Position numbers and translations under genes: made by a program. The notes beneath the pieces were generated by a model. It did not search any database. It was not told the origin of the DNA and saw only the letters and a list, made by a program, of their open reading frames with translations. A DNA stretch of 64,000 nt from Rhynchospora pubera (Eukaryota > Streptophyta > Magnoliopsida > Poales > Cyperaceae): positions 59,253,840 through 59,317,839 of the forward strand of contig CM051461.1 in assembly GCA_028095005.1 (NCBI GenBank), written 5' to 3'. Shown here piece by piece: positions 11,650-23,659 of the stretch (position 1 is its first letter; every line of letters starts with the position of its first letter).

Positions 11650-12810
11650 CGAAAATTTTAAAAAATAATACTAAATTAATATAATATATTAAAAATAATA
11701 TCAATATAATAATAATTTTTTAAATAGTATCACGAGATCGGAATCCCAAATTCCCAACGCAAGATCGGAATCCTGGATTCCGACCTTAGCTAAGATCGGA
11801 ATTCCGGATTCCGACCTTAGCTAAGATCGGAATCCCGGATTCCGATCTTAGCTTTTTAAATTTTTTATATATTATTTATTTATTTATTTAGTTTATTAAT
11901 TAGTTAATTAATTAGAAAAATATATAATATATTGTAAAATTATTGAAAAAATCATGAATAATTAAATTAAATTTTATATGTAATTTAGTATTTTTTTAGA
12001 ATTTAATTTTATTTTCCTTTTAATTAATTTATTTAATTAAATATAAATTTAATTAATTAAAAAATGTATATTTAAGTATAAATTTTTAAATGATTATTGT
12101 AAACTTCTACTCATTTGGTGTCGTTATTTTTCTAGTACTAATAGTTCTAGAGCTAGTAAATAAATAGTATGGTAATTTACATTAAAATTATAAATTTTTA
12201 AGCAATCATTTGATATGCGTCCCGGATGTCGTCCTCTGTATATATTATTTTTATATTATATATTAAACAATCATATCGAGTCTCATGATCAAAGAAACAC
12301 TTTCTGGATTGCGTTAGAAAGGAATTACACGAGATTGATGTTTTACCGAGACGGAGAAGAAAGACTAAATTCACTTGATTTACCGCATTTCTCTTTTCAA
12401 TGATTAATTTATGATTTTAAAAACTTTTTTAATAGTTTAGAGTGGTTTTTAGGTTTGCAAATTTTCAAAGTGGATTTTGGAGGTCTAGAGATCGTTTTTT
12501 GGCACCGAAAATGGTCGTTACGGGATTTCATCCCCGTAACATGTGTAGATCTCGTCGCCAGCTTTCCGGAATGTGCTCGTTTGCCTCAAACGGACCTTCC
12601 TATCAAAAGTTATGCCTGTTTAAAGTTTTAATGTTCAAGTTATGCCTTTGTATCCCAGATTCCGAACGCAAGATCGGAATCCCGGATTCCGACCTTAGCT
12701 AAGATCGAATCCGGAATTCCGATCTTGTGATACTATTTAAAAAAATATTATTATATTGATATTATTTTTAATATATTATATTAATTTAATATTATTTTTA
12801 AATTTTTCGG
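11650..12810. mobile_element. 1.16-kb non-autonomous MULE with subterminal palindromes
   Basis: The terminal inverted repeats exceed 100 bp: 11650-11750 matches the reverse complement of about 12710-12810. They are flanked by an exact 9-bp duplication CGTTTACAT (11641-11649, 12811-12819), as for Mutator-like elements. Just inside each arm are tandem palindromes of the form GATCGGAATCC/GGATTCCGATC (about 11733-11850 and 12655-12728). The interior has only small frames (for example 12215-12403) without known domains. A larger relative occupies 59888 onward. Confidence 0.85.
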
Positions 12811-13227
12811 CGTTTACATTTTGTGCATTCTTTGGGCTTTGTTATAAAACAGGTACACCACTTCGGGCATTTACACCGAAAAGTTGTACCTGGTTTTGAC
12901 TAGGTGTCTGTAAATTTATATTAAGATAATATTAGGCTGCTTTTTTTATGGAATTAAACCCATGAGCAAAGTAAAAAAAAAAAAAAGGTAAACATGATAA
13001 GCAGTATAATGACAATAACAGTGTAAGTCTGATTAAAATTAATCAACATCAACAACTAGAAAACCTACATAATACATTCCAGTTGTTATTACACTATCGA
13101 TCTTCACAATCACAATCGATATTTTTCTATTGCAAAATTAAATTTGGGTTTCCCTCATTAAAAATTTAAAATACATCAAAGAAAGAATTTGCCTTGCATT
13201 TATTTCATTATCGTCACAAAAATCGCC

Positions 13228-13290
13228 TCTCCCTCTCTCTCTCTCCATCAGAATTCTCTTCACTCTCTCTCTCTCGAGTTTTTTTGCCCT
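13228..13290. repeat. CT-rich microsatellite
   Basis: Two (CT)n blocks separated by a short non-repetitive stretch, on the plus strand. Confidence 0.8.
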
Positions 13291-13478
13291 TTGAAGAAGC
13301 AATTGACTTCTTCTTTTCTTTTACTGAACTATTCTGACTAGCTTTCTCTTTTCCTTTATAAAACCATTGTTTCTCCTCTTTGGTTCAGCCTCATCAGAAT
13401 GTTCTTCCTCTTCACATGCATTGTAAGAGATAGAGACTCAGTAGTCACCTCGCCCGAGAAGAGTGTGGCCGCTGTAAA

Positions 13479-13640
13479 TTATTTTTTTATTTTTATTTTT
13501 TTAAAAAGGTGGGTCCACCAGTTTCATTTAAAAATGAAACAAGTCTCTTACAAATGATTACAAAACTACAATCTAAAACTCAAAAAACTAAACTGGTACA
13601 AAACACCCTTTGTACCAGAACTCTATATAATCAACTCCTA
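13479..13640 (-). mobile_element. Possible antisense LINE 3' end
   Basis: A T-rich run is followed by sequence whose reverse complement reads like a LINE 3' untranslated end running into poly(A), with a GTACCAG motif also seen near 19380 and 19945. No target duplication was found, so the right boundary is uncertain. Confidence 0.3.
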
Positions 13641-13905
13641 AGATGTAAAAGTAATGAAAAAACCTCATACTAGCACTATAACAACCTTCTTACTTTACTA
13701 ATACAGTTCCTATCACCTACTATATAGTCAAATTCAGTTTATTCACATTTGCCTATCAACATAAATGAAAGTGTCAAAAAAAAAATCATCATAATTCCAT
13801 TCTGCCATATCATCAACTCTTCACAATTGTATGCATAATTTGTGTTAACATCCAAAATGATGATAGCAATATCTCTGCCTTCTTATCATCAAATCAAATG
13901 AACCA

Positions 13906-14226
13906 CTATCTGCCTTGCTCATCACGTGTAATTATCCACTTTTTCTTATTCTCCGCTTTCTTTTTTTTCTTACTTTCTTTTTTCCCTTTGATTTTTTCTT
14001 CTTTAAATTCACCCTCATCCCCTTCATTTTCTTTCTGCCCTTCACTTGGTTTCTCAAGTGTCAAAGCTGGCTGCACATCAAGCCACTGTATAGTTGACAA
14101 TGGATTAATAAGCATGTATGCTAGAGCCACAAGAAGAAATGTAGAAAACTCTGAACAATTAACTATTTCAAAGTCCCGATGCAAAAAATTGCTGAAAATA
14201 AAATTCAAGTCTTTAAACAAGTCCAA
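13906..14226 (-). other. Unassigned 106-codon frame with Lys/Glu-rich tail
   Basis: On the minus strand a frame starts MDLFKDLNFIFSNF, has a short hydrophobic stretch (about residues 27-45) and ends in a strongly charged E/K tract. The tail is simply the reverse of a T-rich pyrimidine stretch on the plus strand, so it may be chance. A further minus-strand open stretch lies just upstream (14253-14435). I do not recognise a family. It may be a transposon-captured fragment. Confidence 0.2.
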
Positions 14227-14559
14227 CTTGCAACCTAATCAGCGCCTATCGGCTACCTCGCCACTGAGAACACACAAGTTCCTCTTCTGCACCACTCAAG
14301 TCGACATTGGCTGCTCTTCGCCTCAACGGCCTTCCTCTCAACAATTGTCAAAGTAAAAGTCTGATGGAGAACTGTTGCAACAACATCAACGGCTGCAGAC
14401 CGCACCGTCTCCTTGAGTGTCCATGTAGCCACCACCAGAGAATTTAATTCTCTGGTCGGATCTCTACTCGCTTACCACTCCATCATCAAAACCGGATCTG
14501 CTCAATCCTGACACAAGTAGTGAGGAGGTGCCAAGACACGAGCAAGCCTCGGTCTTCTC

Positions 14560-15300
14560 CATCATTGAAAAGCTTTGTTAAAACATTTTTTGTTCAACAA
14601 CCGTTCTGACATACAAATTCCATTTAAAAATTATCCTTTTATATCGAAATTGAAATGCATCATGTATTGAGACTAACCTTTAAATTAGATTATTGTAAAA
14701 AAATAAAATAATTTATTAGATGCAATTACTATTTTTGAGCTCGTAGATAATGCCTTATGATTCTCCATAAATACTATTGTACTGTATTCGAGATCGCACA
14801 CGTAGTCTGCGAAACGCAATAAATGAAATTTACGAAAATCGATTGTGCTTTTTCTGGCTTTATTTATTATTTTTTTTTTCAGTTATATTTCTATCAATTT
14901 TTACGATATTATATAATGAATAAAAACGCCTACATTAAATAATATAGATCTTCATCGAATTGCAGAGCCTAATTAGCAACTAATTTAGTAATATTTTTTT
15001 TCCCTTTTTGAATACTGTCCATAGGCTCTCCATTAAACAAAAAACATCACAGAGTTACATTACAACTTAAAACAGGGAAATGTAAAACAAACATAATGAA
15101 TATTTCTAGTCCTAGCAATTGTAGCCAATTCATCAACTAGAGTGTTGTTTTTCATGCTAACCAATCATTTAATACATTAATCCGCGCGATTCGGATCCGA
15201 TCCGAAACTACTGTGGGTAAACAATTGTTCAGACAGTAATTCAATCCTGACCGTTAGTTTTTGTCCGAATTAATCCAGGTCGTCTGATCGAGTTTGATCT
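14560..15300. other. Intergenic, no feature seen
   Basis: AT-rich; nothing supported. Confidence 0.35.
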
Positions 15301-16867
15301 ATCGGTTCATCTTGCGCGCCTCTTCGGTATTCCTAGAGGCTTCTTTTCGAAGAGTGAAGGGTCAATACACTGTAATCGGTACTTCGGTACTTCGATGTTC
15401 TTCTGTACTCCGTTCTTCTCCTCTTTCTCCATTGTAAGATAAGACGTTGCCTCAACTCCACCTTTCTCTCCTCTTTTACTTCTCCGTCTCCACTCCTCCA
15501 CCTTTTTTTCCCTGCACGAGAACAACGGACAGAGAAAGCAACGGTGATGGGGAACTCTCATCAAGTGCCTCTTCGCAGGAATAGTTATAGACTCTTCTCA
15601 GGTGTCTCATCTCTCCTTTCCGCAGCTTCTCTTTGATTGAAATCGATCATTCCAGCTGCTCCGCCTCGCCGACTAGGTAACGTCTCTGTACCTTTCCCCG
15701 CATGTGTGTTTGCTTCAAGCAATTTGTAGACAAAATAACATCGGAATTGGTTTGGATGGGAGTTTAGATCAGAGTCAGATTGTTGTTGATTGATTGTCTC
15801 TACTTTTCCTGTGATTTTCTTGATTGTAGCTCATTATGTGATGTCTCTATCTCAATCCATCTCTCTCCTGGTCAAACCCAATTCGAGGCCTTCTTATTTC
15901 ATTAATTGTGCATTTGCCTTTACCTTTGCAGTTTTGCTTCAATCAAGCTTATGGACTTGGGAAACACAAGGCTTTCTTCAATTAGCAAGTTCTCTCTGAT
16001 CAGCAAAGGTGCTGCTCAGTCATGCTGCCTGCTGCAAGTGATTGGTCAGTAATTGGAATTTCTATATTTCTTCCTTTTTATTTTTTTTATCTTATCATCC
16101 CTTTCTCTGTCTGTCCTGATAAGAAAAATTCATGATAGCTGTACTGTTATCTATCAGAGTTTGTTCTATTATAATAAAAAAATACTGATAATAGAAAAAA
16201 AATATTTCCATAATTTATTTATATTACCTGCAACATTTTCTGAGCTTTCCTCCTATTGCTTTTTAGCTTCTAATTTATGCTTTTTTCGATGTTTTACCTT
16301 CTTATTTATGCTATTTTCTGTTCCTTCAATTGAACAGCCTTTCAAGTCATTACCCTGCTGCTCTCTGTGCAATTCAGCTCTTACATCCTTATGTATGCAT
16401 ATCCTTTTCTTTCAAGTCATCATAACTATATTTTCTGATGTTGTACATAGCTAATGAATGGTAATTCATCTTTCACCAGATGAATTGTTATTTTCTCATA
16501 AATCCTCACAAATAGCAATTTGTCTTCCTTATCCCTAATATCAGAGGACATATCATCAAAGTCACGCATACTGCAGCACATCTGAATATATTTGATGCTA
16601 CCATTTACGAAGAATGAAAAGCTCTTTTAGTTGTCATCCATACTGCAACACATCTAATATATTTGACGGTTGGCCTTTCTGCATAAGTAACATGAATGCT
16701 ATCTTTTGCATACATATCCTCATCGCTTACTGTGTACCATTTTTTAAATGGTTATAATCCCCTACAAAATGTATAGAAATACCTGTGCGAACACATTACT
16801 AATGTAACATTTATTAGACCTAAAAATAGAAATATAACTTTTTCCTTCGCTTTTTTTTCAGGGAAAT

Positions 16868-16976
16868 ATGAGCTCAAACCATTTAGTGGTCAGTGTTGAG
16901 TGGTCTATGCTGAGTGCCGGTTCACTTTTCTGCATCTCATCTGCAAGGTCTCTCTCACAATGATCTGATCACCTTT

Positions 16977-17008
<32 letters not shown>

Positions 17009-19194
17009 TCGCTCCCTCTGTTGATGTTCTTTCAGTTTAATTTTTGTTTCTATTTGCAGGTTTGGCCATCTGAGCTTTGGAGGAGTGTTCTGGCATGCTT
17101 TTAGGTTATGTGTTCTTTGTCTAATCCATTTTGTTCTTCAAGCAATGTTTTTGTTTGTTCTTATTTGTTAAATATTTTTATAATAGAAGTTCCATGTTGG
17201 TTTCGTGCTTACATTTTAGTATTTTAGTTTATGTTACGGTAAATTTTGGCTTATACTCATTGGATTTGTTTCATTGGGTTACATGACAAAATAGTATCAA
17301 CATATGACAGTTTGAGATTTTTAAAAGCCATTTTTTCAGATCAAATATTCTTTGTTGCAGTGGCTAACTATATAAGTGTGCAACTATTAATAGCTGAAAA
17401 CTGATGTGCTTTCGAGATTATTTATCGAGGCATGTCTGGCACATTTCATTAAGTCGATCATGATATACTTATTAAAAAAAATGTTCCAATGTTACATTCT
17501 CAGTTACAATCAAAATGAGTGGAGGAATATTTAGGGATTTGGGTTTAATTTGCAGTCTAAATTTCATTCTTGACATTAGATGAGAATATATTTCAAAATT
17601 AAATTAATTTCTTCTCATTTTTGCTCGATTTTTCTAAAACTTGACTCCTTTCTTTGTTTTGCTTCTGTATTGTTTTGGTCGATGATGTGCTTTCTTTCTT
17701 CGCAAGCTATGAAAGTCAATTTGTCGACCCTGCTCCGGTTTGGTGAAGGTGTTCACTTAGAAAATAGCATCCTATCTGATTTGTTGGAGGTATCATCATT
17801 TTTTTTTCTCGAATTCCCTCTCTTCTGCATGTTATCTAGGTATAGAATCAAAATTGTGAATAGTTTTAGATTTTTCATATTTAGTTTATCAACAGCTTTC
17901 GATGTACCCGTAATTGGTACTTGCAACAAACATAAATTTGTCAAATTAATGTAATATGTTTATTCAATTATGAAGAGTACTTGCATGTGTTGGTGATAAG
18001 ATCCTAATTTAGGCGAAATTTATATTGCTACTGTTAATCGCTGTTAGTTGCTTTTGATCTTTAACCCTAGAGGAATTAGCAACTTTTAGTTCTGCATGTC
18101 AGTTCATTGCCTTAACTGCTATGTAACAAATCAATATGTGTACAAAAGCTAGCTGTAATTAACAAAATAAGATTTATTTTGTTAACAAAATTACAGATTT
18201 AAAGTTTGACTTTGTTTAGGTGATTCTAAAAAGTTGGTCTGACTTGATTTTATTCATGCGAATCTTTGATATGGTCATCTAAAAATAAATTCTTCACTTG
18301 ATTTTTTACCTTCACTTGGCTTTTCAAATCTTTGATGTAGTCAACTACTAATGTAGCGTATCAGCTATGTTCCATTGCTGTTAATCAAAACATATCAGCT
18401 TTTACTTTTACTATTAAAATTAAACTAAAAAATATTTCATACCAGAGTGAGATGTTTCTTTTAAAAGTTCTATGAACTTTGATTTTCAGCTAAACAAATC
18501 TTACCGATGAGAAATCTTTTGCTGACACAATACTAACAATAGTATAAGTATTTGCTTTTGTTGCTGCATTGGATCTGTGTCTTCTTTTTGAGGAAAACAG
18601 ATTCAGTGCTTATATCTATTGCTGGATAAGAAGGTTGAATTTTAAATCATCATTGATTGTCAGCATTTCCTTTTCTTCAGTGTTTTCACGATTTTGCTTC
18701 CTTTTGCTTTTATTTTCAGCAAAAGATTGGTTCAAGGGCATCTGACGGAGAGGCAAAGCACTGCCGAAAGAAGGTACTTAACTAATTTTTGTGATTTATG
18801 ACCTCAATGGATTTCTAATTTGGCAAATTATATTGTGAAAGAGCCCAGATAACTTTCTAATTTGCTCTAATTTGACTTCTTTTTATGCACCTCTTGCTCA
18901 AAGTAACTTACAATAGCTCAGCATTACGTAGCGTCAGATCTTTTCTGTATTCAAAATTACGTACTACTAAATTCGTTGTGCAAACAGTCAGTACATTGCA
19001 GAAGATATGTTTGTACGGATTATATTCAGATTGAATAAAATTCACATGGGAGTTCATGTGACATTTTGATTTTGAATTCAAGGTTATTTGACAGAATTAC
19101 AAAAATTATATTAGAATTACATTTACGTTAATTTGATTTTTATGTTTTAAGCTGCAGGTTTGAAGGTTTTCGTTGTTCTTTAGCACAGATTTGA
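16868..19194 (+). CDS. Candidate small spliced gene (71 codons), unknown
   Basis: Four segments bounded by AG acceptors and GT donors join into one frame: 16868-16947, 17060-17104, 18720-18773 and 19158-19194. Every junction is in the same phase (AG|N). The first exon begins MSSNHLVVSV and the product ends SLAQI. Upstream, at 15300-15680, a pyrimidine-rich leader-like stretch ends in a possible donor (15677), so earlier non-coding exons may exist. No known family is recognised. An alternative reading is a spliced non-coding RNA, or gene pieces carried by the Helitron whose 3' end lies at 20868. The exons are short, so chance openness is a real possibility. Confidence 0.3.
16978..17020. repeat. 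CT microsatellite
   Basis: Mostly uninterrupted CT dinucleotides with two single-base interruptions, inside the first putative intron of the candidate small gene. Confidence 0.85.
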
Positions 19195-19990
19195 AGGCAA
19201 AGAAGTCTATTGTAGTGACACAAATGATGATATTATTGTTGGTACATTTTCTGCTGTCTTTTTTTTTTAAAAAAAAATCTCATGGTTACTGTTTCATTAT
19301 GTGAAACTCAACTTATATGCAAAAACAAAGCACAAAGAAATAGCCACTCTGAACCACTGCACCTTATTCAAAACTAAAACCCAAACTGTACCAGTCAATT
19401 TGTACCAATAACGGTTAGAAAGCCTTTGAGATATGCCATGTAATCATTTCCTGTTGTACATAAGCTAATCATGCAAATAGTTAATACATTGTTGAAGCTA
19501 TGTTTGTGTGAATTAAGTTCAAATTAATTAAAAATCATGTGAGGTTCTGATTATGAGTTGGAGGTTGTTTGACAGAAATTATATTGAAATTAAATTTATG
19601 TTAATTCTTATATTTTGAGCTGCAGGCTTGAAGGTTTTATTTGTTCTTTAGCACATGTGTGAAGGCAAACAAGAGGCAAGTCATTGTAACAAGAACGATT
19701 ATATTATTGTTAGAACAAATTAGATGAAGCTAGAAACAAGATCAATCACTTTGAGTAGAAACCAAGGTATATTTTCTGCTGCCCTTTTTTTTTTTGGAAA
19801 AGAGAGTAACCTCATGGCTACCATTTCATTACTTATGAAACTCAATGTATGTACAAAACAAAGTGCAAAGGAATAGCCACACTATACCTGACCGCTGCTC
19901 CTTATTCAAAACTAAAATCCAAATTGTACCAGTCAATATGTACCAGTCTAACTGCACCAGCTAACTAAACTAGCTTTGTATTCTCTGTGA
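18985..19990. repeat. Diverged tandem duplication (about 0.48-kb unit)
   Basis: Sequence from about 18985 to 19455 recurs at about 19475-19990 in the same order: a TACATTG...ATATGTTTGT block, a GACAGAA block, GCTGCAGG(T/C)TTGAAGG, TTCTGCTG followed by a T run, then CTCATGG...CATTTCATTA and a GTACCAGTCAAT block. Substitutions and indels are many, so it is old. The T run plus following sequence in each unit resembles an antisense LINE or SINE tail. Confidence 0.65.
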
Positions 19991-20840
19991 TTTGCTATAA
20001 AGGCCTGTACAAATGGCAATCCATTGAACGATAACCTATCAGATCCATACTTAAAGTTTCAAAAAACGACCCTAAACACCCAAAAATCCCAAAAAAAACT
20101 GCAGTTCTGTTGGCTTTTGAAAAGAGTAAAATATTCATGTGTATTCGCAGTCCTTTAAGTAAATAACAAAACAACATGATAAATCCTTTCAGCTGTGTTT
20201 GATCTTAATTTCATCAATTGTGTTAATGACTAAATTTGGATGAAATCATAAGCTTATTTATGTTGAAAGTGTGCATGTTGCAGTTACTTTACTAAATCGA
20301 TTGGTTTGGATTGATCACGTGGATGTTTAAATGCATTAAGTCTGAAATTCCTGGTCTAACTTGGTTTTTCATTTTTTACCACTGTTAGTTTGGACAACTT
20401 AAATGTGCATGTCCTTTCAATTATATTCAATCTTCTTATGTCGAGCTGGAATTAGAGTCTGGAGGTTATAAAGATTGAACATATAAATAATCTTATGTAA
20501 CTTATAGGTGCAAAGTGCACAGGTAAAAAATGAAGCTAATTATCTTACTTGGTTCTCAAATGTGGTTAGCAGCCATTTCAATTTCTAATTTATCTTTATT
20601 AACTTTCTTAACCAATTTATTGTCATACTTGATAAACTGGTATACTCTTAACTGGTAAGATGAAGTATGCTTATTTACAGTTCAATTTTAAACTACAAAT
20701 AAAATTGTGCCTTTCAATTAATCTAATATGAAGTATGCTTATATATTTATTTTTTTTATCTCTTATAGTTGCTTGGTTTTAAAATCTGGATTTTGCTCAG
20801 TTTCCTGTGATTCTCATAGACGATTGTGCCTTTCAAATAG

Positions 20841-20868
20841 GTCGCGCAACGCGCGACGCACCCGCTAG
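20841..20868 (+). mobile_element. Helitron 3' terminus (second)
   Basis: A 7-bp hairpin GTCGCGC-AAC-GCGCGAC (20841-20857) is followed by GCACCCG and the terminal CTAG (20865-20868), then T. This is the typical plant Helitron 3' end. The body extends leftward and may include the spliced-gene-like pieces at 15.5-19.2 kb. No 5' TC end was located. Confidence 0.65.
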
Positions 20869-21890
20869 TATTTTGAAAACAGGCCAGTCATCGAACCCAT
20901 GAAGCTATAGGTTTGTCTATTCTTTTTTCATGGTTTTCTTTTCTTTTCTTTTTTTTTTCAAATACAATTGAATATTTATCAAAAAATTTTAACTTATATT
21001 AATAACGAGCAATTATAAGTGCCATCGGCTATTCCGCCATCGCGTGCCATCCAAAGTCGGCGGGCTGTATGCGTGCCATCTGATCGCGTCAAATTGAGCC
21101 AGTAGCCATCCACGCGTCAAAATGGATCTGTCGCTAAAAAGGCTTGGCTGTATGACGCATGACAGGACTTGATATTATATATATATGTTTAGTTGATAGC
21201 TCAAGTGACAAGATAATATAATATACATTTTTTGACGCATGACACAATTAAATACTGAATAAATTGAAATGAACACTTAAAAGCTATCAGATATTCTATT
21301 AAATAAACAAACTAAACATTTTAAAAAAAAAATTTATTGAATATTTGAAGCAATGAGATACTCTATTGAACCATCTCAGCCATCGCTACTGTGTGTTACA
21401 AATGTTCAGTTTAATAATAAGAAGTGTTCAGTTTAATAGTAAGAAGTGTTCAATTAAATGCGTCAGAATCGCGCTAAAATCAGAGTCGCGTATGGTCAAG
21501 AGGTGTGCTAGGAGACAGGGGTAGAATCGGAAAAAATTTAATTTGAACCGGATCGGTTCATTTCCAATTCTATTTTTTTCATGTGTTTTTTGTCCGGTTC
21601 GTGACCCCTTTGCTTGATTTTTTTCTTATAACAGTCATATTTCTGTTGCAACTAACTGAAATTTTATATTTAAATAATTGAACATTTATACTTATTAAAC
21701 TGAACATTCATACTTACTAAACTAAACATTTATAAATAATAAAATAAACATGTTTGTTCATAACATTTATATTGTCTGATGCAACTAACTGAACAGTTAT
21801 ACTTAATTAACTGAACATTTGTATTGACCAAACTGAACTTTTGGCAAAAAAAAAAATCAAAACAAACTGAACACTTATAAGAAAAATTAT

Positions 21891-22350
21891 TTTTATTGGG
21901 TCAACTAACTGAACACTTGTTTCAATTGAAATGAACATTTGAAACAATGAGATACTTTATCGAATAAACAAACTAAACACTTATAAAAAATATTTTTATT
22001 GGGTCAACTAACTGAACACTTGTATTAATTGAAATGAACATTTAAGGCAATGAGATACACTATTGAATAAACAAACTGAACACTTATATAGAAAAATATT
22101 TTTATTGGGTCGATTAATTGAACACTTGTAGTAATTGAAATGACCATTTAAAGCGATCATATACTCTATTGAATAAACAACTGAACACTTATAAAAAATA
22201 TATATTTTTGTTGGGTCAACTATTGAATACTTGTAGTAATTGAAATGAACATTTAGAGAAATCAAAGACTCCATTGAAAAAACAAACTGAAAACTTATAG
22301 AAAAAGTTTTTTATTGGGTCAACTAACTGAACACTTGTAGTGATTAAGTA
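21891..22350. repeat. Minisatellite, unit about 103-106 bp, 4 copies plus part
   Basis: Units start near 21891, 21994, 22099, 22205 and 22309, each with TTTTATTGGGTCAACTAACT. Each contains AACTGAACACTTGT, ATTGAAATGAACATTT and AATAAACAAACTGAACACTT. A related partial unit lies at about 21245-21340. It sits in a segment bounded by GCCATCG-type motifs near 21020 and their inverse near 22655, possibly one larger element. Confidence 0.8.
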
Positions 22351-22816
22351 CTCTAGTATAACAAGTTAATTGAACGCTTGTTGTAATTAAGTGTTCTATT
22401 ATCTGTTTTTTAATTGAAAATTAAGAACTTAAGAACGCTAATATTCTTAAATCACATGCAAGAAGTAGGCACCCAGTAAAAAGTTGAACTCTGTGTTAAT
22501 TGAACACTTGGATGGATTTGAAGAGGAATTCGTATTGTTGAATAAGCTATCGGAGAAAGAGAGTTAATTTCAAATTCGGAAATTCTTCGATTAGACGGTG
22601 CAGAGAGGAAAATAAATGATGCAGAGAAAAAATTGGCCCGGCCCATGCAAGAGATGGCGCGCGATGGCATCCAGACAAATGACATTAAGTAATTCCTAAT
22701 ATGATAACTAGGATCAGTATTCAGTACTTGTTGATAATATCTGCCATAGAACTTTTGTGATGGAGAAGGAAAAAAAAATATGACAAGTTTGTGCCTCTTA
22801 TTAAATATTATTCATA

Positions 22817-23222
22817 GAGTTTTGCTATGGTGAGTTGCAACTCACCCAAGCGTCCGTGAGTCATGCTCAAAATTTTGAAATTTAGTTTAAAATGATCGAT
22901 CCAAACCGTCTAATACGATCTCCTTATTGAAATCTCCATGCAGACCAAATTTTATATTTTTTTTTGAAATTTTTAAGTATTTATTTCGAATTTTAGAAAA
23001 TCATTAATCTAATTAGTTCTGAACCGTTCAAAATGCTATTTTTTAAAAAAATTCGAAATAAATACTTAAAAAATTAAAAAAATATAAAATTTGGTCTGCA
23101 TAGAGATTTCAATAGGAAGATCGTATTAGACGGTTTGAATCGATTATTTTGAACTAAACTTTAAAATTTTGAGCGCAATTCACGGATGCTTTGATAAGTT
23201 GCAACTCATCATAGTAAAACTC
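22817..23222. mobile_element. Foldback element of a second family
   Basis: A 406-bp palindrome-like unit. The left arm starts GAGTTTTGCTATGGTGAGTT and the right arm ends with its imperfect inverse (about 23193-23222). Internal arms pair around a centre near 23010-23040. Its style resembles the 400-bp MULE foldback at 945, but the sequence differs. I found no clean target duplication. Confidence 0.65.
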
Positions 23223-23460
23223 CTATTATAATATACAAAAGAAATTTACAATTTCCTGCGAAATTACTGGCGCTTTACTGCAATCAAATATTATGCTTCT
23301 TTTAGTTTTGTCGGTATCTACTATCTAGTATTGCGCGATGGAAACGAGTGCGGAGTTCAAGGAAAAACTACAGCCAGTGGCCTGTGGGCTATAATTTTAA
23401 TGACCGTAATATGTGGGCTTTTATATGTTGTTTGAACTTGTTTTAATGGCTATAATTTTA

Positions 23461-23618
23461 TAGACAGCAGATTCTATCAAGTGTCAATAGGGCTGCAAAA
23501 TAATCGAGACGATGGCGCGAATGAGCTCTTGCATTGATCGTTTCGAGGCGCAAAATAATCAAGTGTCAATAGGGCTGCAAAATAATCATTTATAGACAGC
23601 AGAGTCTATCAAGTGTCA
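23461..23618. repeat. Local direct repeats
   Basis: ATAGACAGCAG and TCTATCAAGTGTCAAT flank both sides, and AAGTGTCAATAGGGCTGC followed by AAAATAATC occurs twice between them. This indicates a small nested duplication. Confidence 0.6.
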
Positions 23619-23659
23619 ATATAACTTCATCATGAATTTATGCATTTTAAAAAAAAAAA

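Noticed and set aside
22008..22274. 88-codon minus-strand frame
   Set aside because: Translation of the 103-bp minisatellite; the peptide is itself a repeat with no other support.
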